A program made the position numbers and the translations under genes. A stretch of DNA of 64,000 nucleotides from NCBI GenBank assembly GCA_029216955.1, contig JANAVB010015600.1, forward strand, positions 39,756,048-39,820,047. The letters are read 5' to 3'. Shown in pieces: positions 36,303 through 47,779 of the stretch; positions within the stretch are counted from its first letter, which is position 1; every line of letters starts with the position of its first letter. Below the pieces are notes generated by a model. The model made no database searches. It saw only the letters and a list, made by a program, of their open reading frames with translations, and was not told where the DNA came from. This DNA comes from Iris pallida. Taxonomy: Eukaryota > Streptophyta > Magnoliopsida > Asparagales > Iridaceae.

Positions 36303-37109
36303 AACCGACGTTACTGAGACCGCCCGCCTCGGAGTTCCAATAGTCAAACTTCTAGCTGTCGGGGCTGGAGCTGATGATTGGTGCATCTGACTGTGGGGCC
36401 GCTTCCTACCTCCGGTCCTATCCACGATCCTCTGGGAAGTATACTCATGCCTCCTAGCTGCTCTCAAAATCGCATCGAACGTCTGGTGCTCGAATTGCTC
36501 GACTGCCAACAAGATCTCCAAATGTAGTCCCTGCTGGAACCGCTGGGCCCTATCAAACTCGGTTGCCACCAAGGTGGGGACAAACCTGCTGAGTCTAGAA
36601 AACTCAGATGCATAACTGTCGACCGATCTGCCTCCTTGCTTCAAGTTGGTAAATCTCGTCTGTAGGTCGTACCGAGCTACAGCACCAAAATACTTCGTCT
36701 GGAATCTATCTCTAAACACCGCCCAAGCAATGGGTGCCACTAATCCCATGGCTTGCGCTGTCCACCAACTACGAGCTAAGTCCAGCAACTGTAGGCGTAC
36801 CACCGCTACCTTCTCATTCTCTGGTGTCCTGGCTGCTTCCAGAATCACCTCGGTATCCTGAAGCCAAGCGTCCGCGGCAATCGCATCTTCGCTGCCGTCG
36901 AAGAAGGGAGGGTTCAAGCGCTTGAAGCTATTGGCCGCGCTGTTCCCTGGATGACCGCCTCTGGTCAAAGCATCCGCCACTACCTGGTGCAAGGCGTCTC
37001 CTCGACGATCCTGGGAAGCTATTAAGGTCCTGATGAGACCTACCAAAGTGCCATCATCCGGCTCGACAGGCTGAACGGGCTGAACTGGGGGCTCTCCTCC
37101 AGTAGGCAC
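36300..37109 (-). pseudogene. A2 gag capsid part
   Basis: 269 codons with a retrotransposon gag domain: WLQDTEVILEAARTPENEKV, RSWWTAQ, FQTKYF, RYDLQTRFTNLKQGGRSVD, YASEFSRLSRF and FQQGLHLEILLAVEQFEHQ. It assembles the particle that packages element RNA. It ends at a TAG (36300-36302) where A1 has CAG, separating the capsid from the zinc knuckles. The first residue is uncertain: upstream sequence to about 37240 stays open and proline/glutamine-rich, and no good ATG in the same phase was seen. Confidence 0.88.
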
Positions 37110-37379
37110 AACTCTGGAGGCTACTCCGGAGTGCTGGGCTTGATCTCCAGGCTGCTGGTCCGCGGGAAGTGCTCTACCTTGCTGATCGGCGGGGTCAGGT
37201 ACAGTGCCGCTGAAGAAGACGACACAGGAAAAACAATAAGGAAGGACCAGGACAGATCAACGATACAAGCATGTGATCAGGACAAGATTCCAGAGATTCA
37301 GAGGATATAAATCGGAGATCAAGGACGAGTACTGATTGAGACATCTATTCGATAAACTCTCACATTTCTTGAATGCCAA

Positions 37380-37406
37380 GACCTGCATGGGCCACCACTT
37401 AAACCA
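37380..37406 (-). promoter_or_regulatory. A2 primer-binding region / leader box
   Basis: Directly after the 5' LTR the minus strand reads TGGTTTA then AGTGGTGGCCCATGCAGGTC. TGG is the usual start of a tRNA-complementary primer site, but the rest does not look like the initiator-Met site common in this group. Confidence 0.5.
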
Positions 37407-40069
37407 TGTCACGCCCCAGAACCAGAATACTGGAGAGCGGGGGCGAACATAGCCAGCTACGTATATTGAAATGAAATCCACCTCGCTATACGGTCACGGC
37501 TGTCTAGATATGAGGGTTTACTATAAGCCAATAGTCTCTTAAGGTCAAGCCTATTGTCTCAATCACAACAAATAAAATAATTGTAAGATGTTAGACCACC
37601 AAATATGCAATAAAAGGCGTCCCAAATATTACATATTCAGCTGATCATGAAGCTAGTCATACAAAATACGATGACTAGCAAGAGTTTAAGTCATACATGA
37701 TCAACCCTAGGATTTGTTAATCATGTTACAGCCCGTAGGCAGACAGTAAGTAAAGGTACATCGAGCTAACAGGTGCTTGTCGGCTAAACGCCTCAAAAGA
37801 ATAAATTTACAATAGAGTGAGCGAAACAAAATAGAAAACCCACTCGTAGCCCGAGTTCCTTCTAGTCGCCACCATCGGGCTGGAGGTTCGGTAGATCCTC
37901 GGATGCTGCTCCGAAATCTGGCCACACAAAACCAGCTGGGTCAAACCCCAGAAAGAGCAAGTGCCACAAAGAAGGCCACAAAATAAGAACGAAAAGCCAG
38001 CACATCAGAACATAAGAAAATGGAAGAAAAGTACAAGTAATAAAAGTTTCGCAGGACAATAAACGACTAGGGACATGGAACCATTCTGGGAGCCAGATTA
38101 CAACCCGTAAACCAAACAAGGACCGGGGTTGTAATCCTTCGCCTGAATAGCACTTGTCTCTATCCATTTATTGTTAAAAATAAGTAAAACAAACATGCTC
38201 AGGAGGAACCAGGTACTGGAACTAGACAAGACTTAGAAAGGGCTAGATAACATCCATTCACAAGCGGCCAAGCAATTACTACGGCTTACTACTTTAACTA
38301 ACTAGGGTTATCACAGACCTAATTACTAACAAGATGTAGTGAGAATTTTCCAGTCCCAAGCCCTGTAGACTATCTAGTTATCCTTCCGCGGGTTGAGAGT
38401 ATGGTTGGGTACATCGCCCAGGAGACGATATACCCTTAGGTGACTTAGAGGGTGCAACACATGACAGTGTGCTGGAAATGTGCTCTACTCGTCGGCAAGC
38501 TACAAGTCCAATTAAAGCACCCAGATAATGAGACTGCCTGTGACTGGAAATTCTCCATGAACTATAGTTTGATTTAGTCATTAGCCTAATCCATATTCAG
38601 TACGAATCCCTGACCGTGGGAACCAGGGAGTCACATCCTAGACATGATGCAAGACAAGACGGGTGGATTGCACAAACAAGCAAGCAGGAACACCCACGGT
38701 GTCAGAGTTAGTTACAAGAGTCAAGTTAGCCATCGCAACGGCATCAAGTCAAGTCAAGTTACAAGTTACAAGTCAAGAGTGTGCCGCCACGGGCCACTAT
38801 CAAGTTATCAGGTTACAAGTCAAGAATGCACCCCATCGGGTCATTTTCCAGAAAATTAGAACGTAATAGGATCATAAATCGCAGAAATCACGAAAACCGT
38901 ACTAGTCATAGCAAATACTGAAAATCGTGTCAGGTCGTGTTGGGTCGAGGTAGTCGTGCTGTGTGGAACAATATCTCAAAACCTAATCCACAAAAGAGAA
39001 GCCAGGTCCAAGAAATAAAACCAAATCATCATGGGTAAGTGGGTTGCGCAGGGGTGGATGGCGCAGGAATGGTTGGCGCAGGGGATAGATGGCGTAGGGG
39101 ATCGGGGTTAGGTTGCACAGGGTGTCAGAGGGTTGGGTTGGACTGCGCCAGGAGTAGATGGCGTTGGGTTGAGCTGCGCAGGGGGCGAAGTGCGCAGGCT
39201 TAGACTGCGCTGAGTTAGGTGGCGCATCGACTGGCTTGCGCTAGGTCGGATGGCGCTAGCTCCAGTACGCCAAGAAAGGATGCGCGGTCCAGTCCAAGGG
39301 GCCGAGCGCAAGACAGCCCATGCACTAAGAAGCACTGGCCGAGAAGGGGGATGTGCGATTCACCAAAGGGTGAGCTGTGCAATCGGCCTTACGCTAAAGA
39401 GCGCAGGCCGAGAGTTCTGCTACTCCAGGCCGAGAGCAAGTCCAAGAACACCAAAAACTTCCAATCTTCATATCTTGGCCAAATCAAAACCAAATTTGGA
39501 TTTTTAAAGGTCTAACTTGTGTAAAATTGAATTCTCTTCCACATGGAATCATCAAAACAAGCAAAAATCAAAGTTTAATAGATCAAAATCAAGAAAATCT
39601 GAAAATAATTAAAACTTAGATCTAGAAAAATGGAAGCTCTAAATCCAAAAATGTCAAGTTCTAATATTGATCTCCATGTCCTAAGCAAGCTAATGGATAA
39701 ATAAAATATGGTGCTTATTTGTTGGCAAGGTGCACTTGCCTATGGGTGGGGATGTTGTGTGAAAGAAGGAAGAAGAAGATGGAGGAAAATAAATGAAAGT
39801 AAAGAGGAGAGAGAAAAGTTAGGTGGGATTAAATGGGGGGTGGATTGTGTTGTGTTGAGGGTGGATCATAGGCTAAGGTGTTCCAAATGCACGTTGAACC
39901 AAACCAAACCAATCCTTCTCTACGAAATAAATCCAAGCCAACTAAAATTAAGCCGAGCCGAAACCCAAAATACGAGAAAAATCCAAATTCCACAAGTCGA
40001 GAAAAATAAAAATGCATGCCAGAATCCAATTACGAGTATTAATACGAAATACGGGAAACGGGAGTGACA
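37407..40069 (-). repeat. A2 5' LTR
   Basis: Copy of 10387-13056, same termini. GCGCAGG-type array at about 39045-39270. Differences from its partner are mostly transitions. Confidence 0.92.
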
Positions 40070-40074
40070 ATGGA

Positions 40075-42192
40075 TACATAACTCTGGTCTTCGGCCTGCC
40101 TCACACTCTGCTCTGAGTCGCTGAAGCTTGGAATCTGCTGACTATGCCATCCGGATCCTCTCGACTATAGTGGACTGAACTTACATGCTGGCCATCAAAG
40201 CCATACTGGAAGGGAGGATAACTTCTATACCCATCTTCTGAAGATCGGCTAACAGCTCTGGTTGTGCTGTCAAAAAATAGACTCAGGCTCTCCTGCTCAA
40301 TGCATCTGCAACAACATTGGCTTTCCCAGGATGATACTGCAAGTTAATATTATAATCCACAAGCAGCTCTAGCCATCTCCTCTGACGCATGTTAAGATCC
40401 TTCTGGGTGAAAACATACTTCAGGCTCTTGTGGTCGGTGAAAATCTCTACCCTATCTCCATATAGGTAGTGCCTCCACAACTTAAGTGCAAACACTACTG
40501 CTGCCAGCTCCAAGTCGTGGGTTGGGTAATTTCTCTTATGATCATGAAGTTGTCGTGATGTATAAGCTATTACCTTTCCATGCTGCATCAGAACACATCC
40601 TAAACCCATGTTCGAAGCATCACAATACACTGAGAATCCTCCGGTTCCATCTGGAAGCGTGAGAATAGGAGCCGTCATCAAGCCTCGCTTTAACTTCTCA
40701 AAAGAATCCTGGCACTCTGTTGTCCAAGCAAACTGCACATCCTTACGGGTCAACTGGGTCAATGGCACTGAAATTCGAGCAAAGTCTGAAACAAATCGTC
40801 GTTAGTAGCCGGCTAAGCCAAGAAAACTGCGAACTTCTGCAACTGTGCTAGGTACCGGCCATGTCTCAATGGCCACAATCTTCTGGGGATCCACTTCAAC
40901 TCCTCATCGAGTGATGATATGACCCAAGTACGAAACGCGATCGAGCCAGAACTCGTATTTACTGAACTTGGCATACAACTGGTGCTCTCTGAGAATCTGG
41001 AGAATAACTTTGAGATGATGCTCATGCTCCGCTTCATTCTTGCTGTAGACCAGAATATCGTCTAGGAATACAATCACGAACTGATCCAAATAAGGCATGA
41101 AGATACGATTCATGAGGTCCATGAATATGGCCGGCGCATTGGTGGCTCCAAATGGCATCACAAGGAACTCCCAATGCCCATACCTAGATCTGAAAGCTGT
41201 CTTCGGGATGTCCTGCTCTCTGGCTCTGATCTGATGGTATCCTGATCGTAAGTCGATCTTCGAGAATACTGCTGCCCCTTGAGTTGATCAAACAAGTCAT
41301 CTATCCTCGAAAGAGGGTATCTGTTCTTGATTGTCACTGAGTTCAAGGTACGATAATCTACACATAATCTGGACGTACCATCCTTCTTTTTCACAAGAAG
41401 CATCGGGGCTCTCCAAGGTGATTCACTAGCACGAATGAATCCCTTGGTTCTGAGTTTTTCAATCATCTTATACAATATCTCTAGCTTTGACGGCGCCATC
41501 CTGTAGACTCTCTCTGACAATGGGGCTGTCCCGAAAATTAAGTCGATGGTGAACTCTCTCTCTCTCTCTCTCTGAAGGCATCCCTGGAAGCTCTTCTGGA
41601 AAAATATCTAGAAACTCTTCGACTACCCGAGGTAACTGCACTGCTGCTACTGCCATTCGCAATACGGAAGGAGAAGGTTCAACTTCGCCTCGGGAGAAGG
41701 AAAATTCCGGCTCGCCTAGAATGCTAAAAATAACCCTGCCAATGTGGCAGTCTATCATAGCATACTGGTCCCTCAACCAATCCATCTCTTAGACCACATC
41801 ATAATCGGCCATCGGAAACTCTATCAATCTATCGGGGATTCTCTACCGCTAACTACGATCCAGCACGAGGAAAACACTCTATCTACTCCCACAAGTCCTT
41901 TACCAGTAAGTATATTGAGTCTTACTGATAATAACTCGGGCTCCAGTCCTATCCGTGTCGCAAATCGTACAGACATAAATGAATGCGATACACCAGAGTC
42001 AAATAATACTGAAGCTGGAAAGGTGTTGACGAGAATAGTACCTGCCACTACCTCACCTGGTGCTATTCCTTCTTCTCCCATGGTCAAAGCCAGCACTTGA
42101 CCATGTCTTCTGGGTGCGGGTCCCCTCTGCTGAAAATTTCTCTGCCTGCTCTGGATCAGGGCTTGGGCTTGGGCATACTGCTGCGGTCTCTG
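40075..42192 (-). pseudogene. A1 protease, reverse transcriptase and RNase H, heavily broken
   Basis: Minus-strand pieces in order: protease (VLFDSGVSHSFMS, 42096-41824); a one-base deletion and a TAA in the link; WLRDQYAMIDC to EELPGMP, ended by a (CT)10 expansion at 41554-41573; RT N-part (41520-41290) ended by a one-base deletion after LFDQLKG; RT C-part with catalytic FLDD (41161-40904) ended by TGA for a Gly codon; RNase H (40768-40283) with [21 protein letters not shown] and VVADALSRR. The stretch down to 40075 continues to the integrase N-terminus, where A2 is inserted. A2 gives the uninterrupted comparison for each break. Confidence 0.9.
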
Positions 42193-43218
42193 CTACTGGA
42201 ATGCCTGGGCCTGTGTCGACAATGGCCTCGAGAACGGGTACTGCAGCTGCTGCTGGACTAGTGCTGGTCCTCTAACTGAAGGACTAGAGAAGGCCGATGA
42301 ACTCTCCCTGCTCGGATAGTTCCCAACCCTGTGGTCCGGGGCACCACAAACCAAGTATAAACCCTGTGCTCTGCGATACTCCGTTACCACATGCCCTGGC
42401 TTCCCGCAGTGTGAACATCCCACTGCGGAAGACTGCTTCTGCTTCTGCTGTTGAGGGTGCGTCGGGATTAAATGCTGAACCGACGTCACTGAGGCCGCCC
42501 GTCTCGGAGCTCCAATGGTCAAAGCCCTGGCTGCCGGGGCTGGTGCTGAAGACTGATTCATCTGGCTGTGGGATCGCTTTCGACCTCCGGTCCTATCCAC
42601 GATCCTCTGGGAGGTATACTTATGCCTCCGGGCTGCTCTCAACACTGCATCAAAAGTCTGATGCTCAAACTGCTCAACTGCCAACAAAATCTCCAGGTGG
42701 AGCCCCTGTTGGAACCGCTGGGCTCTATCGAACTCGGTCGCCACCAAGGTGGGAGTAAACCGACTAAGCCTGGAGAACTCGACCGCATATCCATCGACCG
42801 TCCTGCCCATCTGCTTTAAATTGGTGAACCTCGTCTGTAGATCATACCGAGCTACAATATCAAAATACTTGGTCTGGAATCTCTCCCTGAATACTGCCCA
42901 TGAAATAGGGGCCACTAATCCCTCGGCCTGCGCTGTCCACCAGCTGCGGGCAAGATCCAATAGCTGCAGGCGTACTACGGCCACCTTCTCGTTCTCTGGA
43001 GTCCTGGCTGCTTCTAGAATCACCTCCGTGTCCTGAAGCCATGCATCTGCAGTGATTGCATCTTCACTGCTGTCGAAAAAGGGAGGGTTCAAGTGCTTGA
43101 AGCTGTTGGCCGCGCTGTTACCCTGATGACCTCCTCTGGTCAAAGCATCTGCCACCGCTTGGTGCAAGACATCTCCGCGACGATCCTGGGAAGCTAATAG
43201 GGACCTGATGAGACCCAC
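42193..43218 (-). pseudogene. A1 gag
   Basis: 341 open codons: capsid domain (WLQDTEVILEAARTPENEKV, RSWWTAQAEG, RYDLQTRFTNLKQMGRTVD, FQQGLHLEILLAVEQFEHQ), a basic linker (GGRKRSHSQMNQ), one canonical knuckle ([11 protein letters not shown], whose last Cys position is altered) and a second damaged one. It ends at TAG 42193-42195, where A2 has CAG. Upstream, a one-base deletion and a stop near 43222 separate it from the presumed gag start near 43395. Confidence 0.9.
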
Positions 43219-43556
43219 TAAAGTGCATCATCAGGCTCTGCAGGCTGAACTGGCTGGACTGGCGGCTCTCCTCCAATAGGTACGACTCTGGAGGCTACTC
43301 CTGAATGTTGGGCTTGATCTCCGGGTTGCTGCTGGTCCGCGGGAGGTGCTCCGCCTTGCTGATCGGCAGGTCCAGGAACAATGTCGCTGAAGAAGACGAC
43401 ATAGGGAATAATAAGGAAGGACCAGGATAGATCAACGATACAAGCATGTGATCAAGTCAAGATTTTCCGGGATTAAGAGGATACGAGCAGAGATCAAGGG
43501 AGAGTACTGATTGAGACATCTATTCGGTAAACCCTCACATATCTTGATTTATAAGA

Positions 43557-43581
43557 CCTGCATGGGCCATCATTTAAACCA
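43557..43581 (-). promoter_or_regulatory. A1 primer-binding region / leader box
   Basis: Minus strand TGGTTTAAATGATGGCCCAT at the LTR end, a two-base variant of the box in A2, B1 and B2. Confidence 0.5.
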
Positions 43582-45369
43582 TGTCACGCTCCAGAACCAG
43601 AATACTGGAGAGCGGGGGCAGACATAGCCAGCTACGTATATTGAAGTGCAACCCACCTCGCTATACGGTCATGGCTGTCTAGATACATGAGGGTTTAACT
43701 ACAAGCCATCAGTCTCTTATGGTCATGAACAAGCCTAGTGTCTCAATCACAAGCAAGTAAGTAAGTGTTACAAGATGTAAGATCACCAAATATATAATAG
43801 TAAGGCGTCCCAAACATTACATATTCAGCTGATCATGAAGCTAGTCGTTATAAAATGTCAAGACTAGCAAGAGTTTAGTCATACATGATCAACCCTAGGA
43901 TTTGTTAATCATGTTACAGCCTGTAGCCAGATAGTAAATAAGGTACAATACGAGCTAACACGTGCTCGTCGGCTAAACGTCTCAAAAGAATAATTTTTAC
44001 AATAAAGTGGAAGAACAAAAGAAATCCACTCGTTGCCAGGGTTACGCCTGGTGGTCACCATCTGGCTGGAAGATAGGTAGATCCTCTGGTGCTGCTCCGA
44101 TATCTGGCCACACAAAACCAGCTGGGTCAGACCCCAGAAAGAGCAAATGCCACAAAAGAGGCTTCACTTAGGAACTAAAACCAGCATATCACAATAGAAT
44201 ATTAAAGATAATAAATAAAAAACTGATAATAATAGAGATAACAATAGTAAACTGAGTACGAGAAAATTATTCAAGTAGCCAGGTCACAACCCTTAAACCA
44301 AACAAGGACCGGAGTTGTAACCCTTCACCTGAACAGAAACCCATCTCAATTACTATTGGTACAGTAGAGACAATAAACGAAGAGAGGACACAGAACTGCT
44401 TCGGGAGCCAGGTTACAACCCTTAAACCAAACAAGGACCGGGGTTGTAATCCTTCGCCTGAACAAAACTGGACCCCTGATCTTTATTGCTAAGGCCAGCA
44501 TAAGTAATTAATCATACTATTGAAGTGAAGTAAAACATGACGAGCATGGCATGTGGTACAATAAGACAATAAACGAAGAGAGGACACAGAACTGCTCCGG
44601 GAGCCAGGTTATAACCCTTAAACCAAACAAGGACCGGGGTTGTAACCCTTCGCCTGAACAGAACTGGACCCCTGATCGTTTATTGTTGAGACAGGCACAA
44701 TCAATCGTATTATGTCACAGTCTTGTACAGGATCAGGATAAGACTAAGCTGGAATAAACTACATCCAATCAATCATGGCCAATCAAGAATTACGGCTTGA
44801 TACTCTTAACTAACTAGGGTTATCACAGGCCTAGTTACTAGCAAGATGCAATGAGATTATCCCAACAGCCACAAGCCCTACAGACCATCCGATTATCCGG
44901 GTCGAATGTCTATTTATGAAGGGTGCACCACATGACTGTGTGCTGGAAATGTGCCCTACTCGTCGGTAGGCTACAAGTCCACTGAATGCGCCCAGATAAC
45001 GGGATTGCCAGTAGCTGGAAATCTCTTCATGACTACTGAATCATTCTAGTTAATTAGCCTTAGTTAATTTCTGTAGGTATCCCTGACCGTGGTACTCAGG
45101 GATCCCTATCCTAGACATGATGCAAGACAGTACTGGTTTATTTATACAAACACAATCGCCCATGGTGTCCAAGTCTTTCATACTTGTCATGTCAGGCTAG
45201 CTGTCGTAGCAGCAGGTCATGATATATCATGTCAGTTTACTTATTAAGAGTGCGCCGCGGCGGGCCACTATCGTATTTAGGAATATGTACAAATCTTCAT
45301 AGTACGAGCCTTCTATCCAGAGACCCAAGTTATATAAGCATTATGTAACATTCTAACTTAAGAACAAGA

Positions 45370-45400
<31 letters not shown>

Positions 45401-46709
45401 TAGAGGAGAAGACCGTGGAGGGAGCTATGCAGCTAAGGGAATAGAGCTCATGCGGCCAGGGATAATAGAGCTTATGCGGCTCGGGATTTAGGAGTCCATG
45501 TGGCTCGAATAATGCAAGTCCATGCGGCTGGGTAGGACAGGGGTGCATGCGGCTGGGGAGTGCAGGGCGCACACGGCTAAGGGTTCGGGTCATATGCGGC
45601 TGAGCAAGGGAACAACTCATGCGGCTGGGTAAGGAGTGATTCCCATGTGGCTGAGACGAAAGGTCTTATGTGGCTGGGGGAGCAAGGCCTTATGCGGCTG
45701 GAAAGGAATCAGTCCATGCGGCTGGGTAGGACAGGGGCGCATGCGGCTGGGGAGTGCAGGGGCGCATGCTGCGGGATGAAAACAGAACTCATACGGCTTG
45801 GGGGTGGCAACCCTATGCGGCTGAGAATGAATGCGGCTTATGCGGCTAGAGATGCAAGTGCTCATGCGGCTGCGGACATGCAAGCGCATTATGCGGCTGA
45901 GTTCAAGTGGGATTTCATGTGGCTGAGAATTGCCATATCTTATGCGGCTGCAGTGAGTTGTCTTCATGCGGCTGAGTAAGGTTAATGCGCCATGCAGCTA
46001 AGTGAAGTCAAGGCCATATGCGGCTGGAAAGAGACTTGCCGCATGAATGTTCATGCGGTCAAATACTCCATGCGGCTGAGAGACTGTGCTTCTTCTCCAC
46101 TGATCCGAGAAGAATGGCCATGAAATCTATGACTTCAACGCTCCATAATTTCTTCATTCTAAGCCTAAATCTGGACTTCCATAGGTCAAAATGGGGCAGA
46201 ATAAAATTCTCTACAACATGGAACCAAAAAAACTCGAAAATAACAATGTTAAGTAGATCAAAACCCAAGAAATCCGAAAATACTATAAACTTAGATCTAC
46301 ACAAATTGAACCATGGAAATTAGATATGCCAAATATTAAAGTGTGTTAGAATCTCGAGAGGAAGAGAATGGAACAATAAAAACGAAGTTCCTCCATGAAG
46401 CAATCTACACTTGCCTAAGCTCTCTCTCTCTCTCCTGGTGGGTGAAGAAGTAATGGTGGAGAAGAAGAAGTAATGGAGGGAATTAATGAGAAGAGAGAGA
46501 AGGGAGTGGTTTAATAAATGGTGAGGAGGTGGTAGGTGGGGGGTTCACTTTTGGTTCATGATGAACCAAAGTAAACCAAGCCAGCCGAACCAACCCAAGA
46601 ATAAACCAGCTAATCAAATGCTAGAATAAATCAAGCAGGGAGACATGCAATACGGGTTAAATTACGTATACATATACCAAGATACGCAATACGAACCACA
46701 GGCATTACA
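43582..46709 (-). repeat. A1 5' LTR
   Basis: Copy of 5778-8915, ending GGCATTACA at 46709 and followed by the GGACA duplication. An AAT-type microsatellite at about 45373-45402 is longer here than in the partner LTR. ATGCGGCTG array at about 45420-46080. Confidence 0.93.
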
Positions 46710-46714
46710 GGACA

Positions 46715-46953
46715 GGAGTGGACGAGCGGATGGCCGAAAGGGGACGGGTGGGTGGCCGGAGGGGGGCTGCGGGTGGGGGGGTTGGGGCTGCGGGGGATGG
46801 GGGTCAGGGGTGGGGGAAGGGGTGTAGTTTTAAGTTTAGATTAGGGATATTTTTGTCTAATTTTTTTCACGGTATCAAGTTGTCGAGTAAAACAGTATAG
46901 GGTTATCAAGTTGAAAAAACTGGAACTGTTGAGTATCAAGTTGCAATTAAGCC
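46715..46953 (-). repeat. Right inverted repeat of the ancestral DNA element
   Basis: G-rich tract (to about 46825), then AGATTAGGGATATTTTTGTC, repeated TATCAAGTTG motifs, ending ATTAAGCC at 46953. Mirrors 1263-1560. The duplication AGATTTTT follows. Confidence 0.6.
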
Positions 46954-47090
46954 TAGATTTTTTTCCTAGTCACGACTCATAGCACGTGCATACTCACCAA
47001 TCTACTGGCAGCTAACCACACAAGAACCGTAACAAAAACTATGTACAAGAGTTACTTCTAAGGCTGACAATAAAATAACCATAAAGATTT

Positions 47091-47570
47091 CACTACAAAA
47101 GTACAACAAAAGAGAGACGAAGTATCCATCGCTATATAGTTATTTTTTTGTCCCTACACAGTGATAGCAACGAAACGATGACTACAAATTTCCATTGCTG
47201 AATCAATTGTCATTGTTTATTTTTTGTCGTTGAACCAAATGTCTTTATTTATTTTTTGTCACTGATCCGCCGCTACAATGACCTATCAACGACGAAAATA
47301 CAACGACTAATTGCGACTAATATGTTCGTCGTTATGATAACGACTATATTAGCGATGAAACAACGATCATTACTGATACTATTTTGTGTATCAGACAGTA
47401 AGTTAGCGACAAAAAAGTTACAGATTTTCGTCGATGATGCATCGCTGAACCGTTGCAAGTCCATTGCTGACTAAAAAATTTCAGGTTTTTGTCGCTAGTT
47501 AGTTGTTCCATCACCGTTTTGTTGCTACTTCATTGTTGTTCCGTCCCTCTAAATGACAATGTTTTCTAGA
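47091..47570 (+). mobile_element. CACTA-like transposon terminus with subterminal repeats
   Basis: 47091 starts CACTACAAAAG, very close to the plant CACTA terminal inverted repeat (CACTACAAGAAA). The next 450 bases carry many copies of CGACGAA, TTGTCGCT, TTAGCGA and CCATTGCTGA in both orientations. The element would run rightwards. No matching TTTTGTAGTG end was found in the window, so its extent is unknown. Confidence 0.45.
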
Positions 47571-47779
47571 ATTAAATTTTTTTTGCTATATAATGTGTGT
47601 GTATATATGTATCCAACCTCAAGTGCATATTTAAAACACATAAATAATAAGTAAAAAATCCAATCACAGATCCAAATATGTATAATGTACAAGATATCAA
47701 CCAATGTACATCAATAATAATACAAGAGTCATAATAATACAATAGTCAAATAAACACCAGTAAATAAACTCACAAAATC

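Larger units (their letters stand above)
10387..40069 (-). mobile_element. Retrotransposon A2: Ty3/gypsy, same superfamily as A1, inserted in A1 integrase
   Basis: LTRs at 10387-13056 and 37407-40069, with target duplication ATGGA at 10382-10386 and 40070-40074. Gag, protease, RT and RNase H read on the minus strand from 37109 to 33400. Integrase is split by two later insertions, B2 and B1, and is found in the pieces 33404-34229, 23620-23984 and 13079-13683. The gag-pol frame is nearly continuous, broken mainly by single-base nonsense changes. Proteins resemble A1 along the whole length, but the LTR centre is different, so A1 and A2 are sister subfamilies. Confidence 0.93.
5778..46709 (-). 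mobile_element. Retrotransposon A1: Ty3/gypsy, Tekay/Del-like chromovirus, interrupted by A2
   Basis: Two same-orientation LTRs (5778-8915 and 43582-46709) bound the element, and the 5-bp target duplication GGACA stands at 5773-5777 and 46710-46714. Coding order on the minus strand is gag (43218-42193), protease, reverse transcriptase, RNase H (to 40070), then integrase after the inserted A2 (10381-9075). The order RT, RNase H, integrase defines Ty3/gypsy. The 3' motif TTTCGAGGACGAAATT before the polypurine tract and the WEREDD-type end of integrase are known from Tekay/Del chromoviruses. The element is defective: stops and frameshifts occur in every domain. The LTRs differ at about 3 percent in the part compared by eye. 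Confidence 0.93.
1263..46953. mobile_element. Ancestral inverted-repeat DNA transposon (Mutator-like candidate), expanded by nested retrotransposons
   Basis: The left end (1263-1560) and the reverse complement of the right end (46953 down to about 46715) both start GGCTTAAT. Both then carry AACTTGAT, TTTT(C)AACTTGATAACC, GACAAAAWTATCCCT and a long C-rich tract, in that order. Identity looks like roughly two thirds. Both outer sides carry AGATTTTT (1255-1262 and 46955-46962), an 8 to 9 bp target duplication as made by Mutator or hAT transposases. Removing retrotransposon A1 leaves an element of about 4.7 kb. No transposase was recognised, so it may be non-autonomous. The superfamily call is inferred from the long inverted repeats and duplication length. 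Confidence 0.55.
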
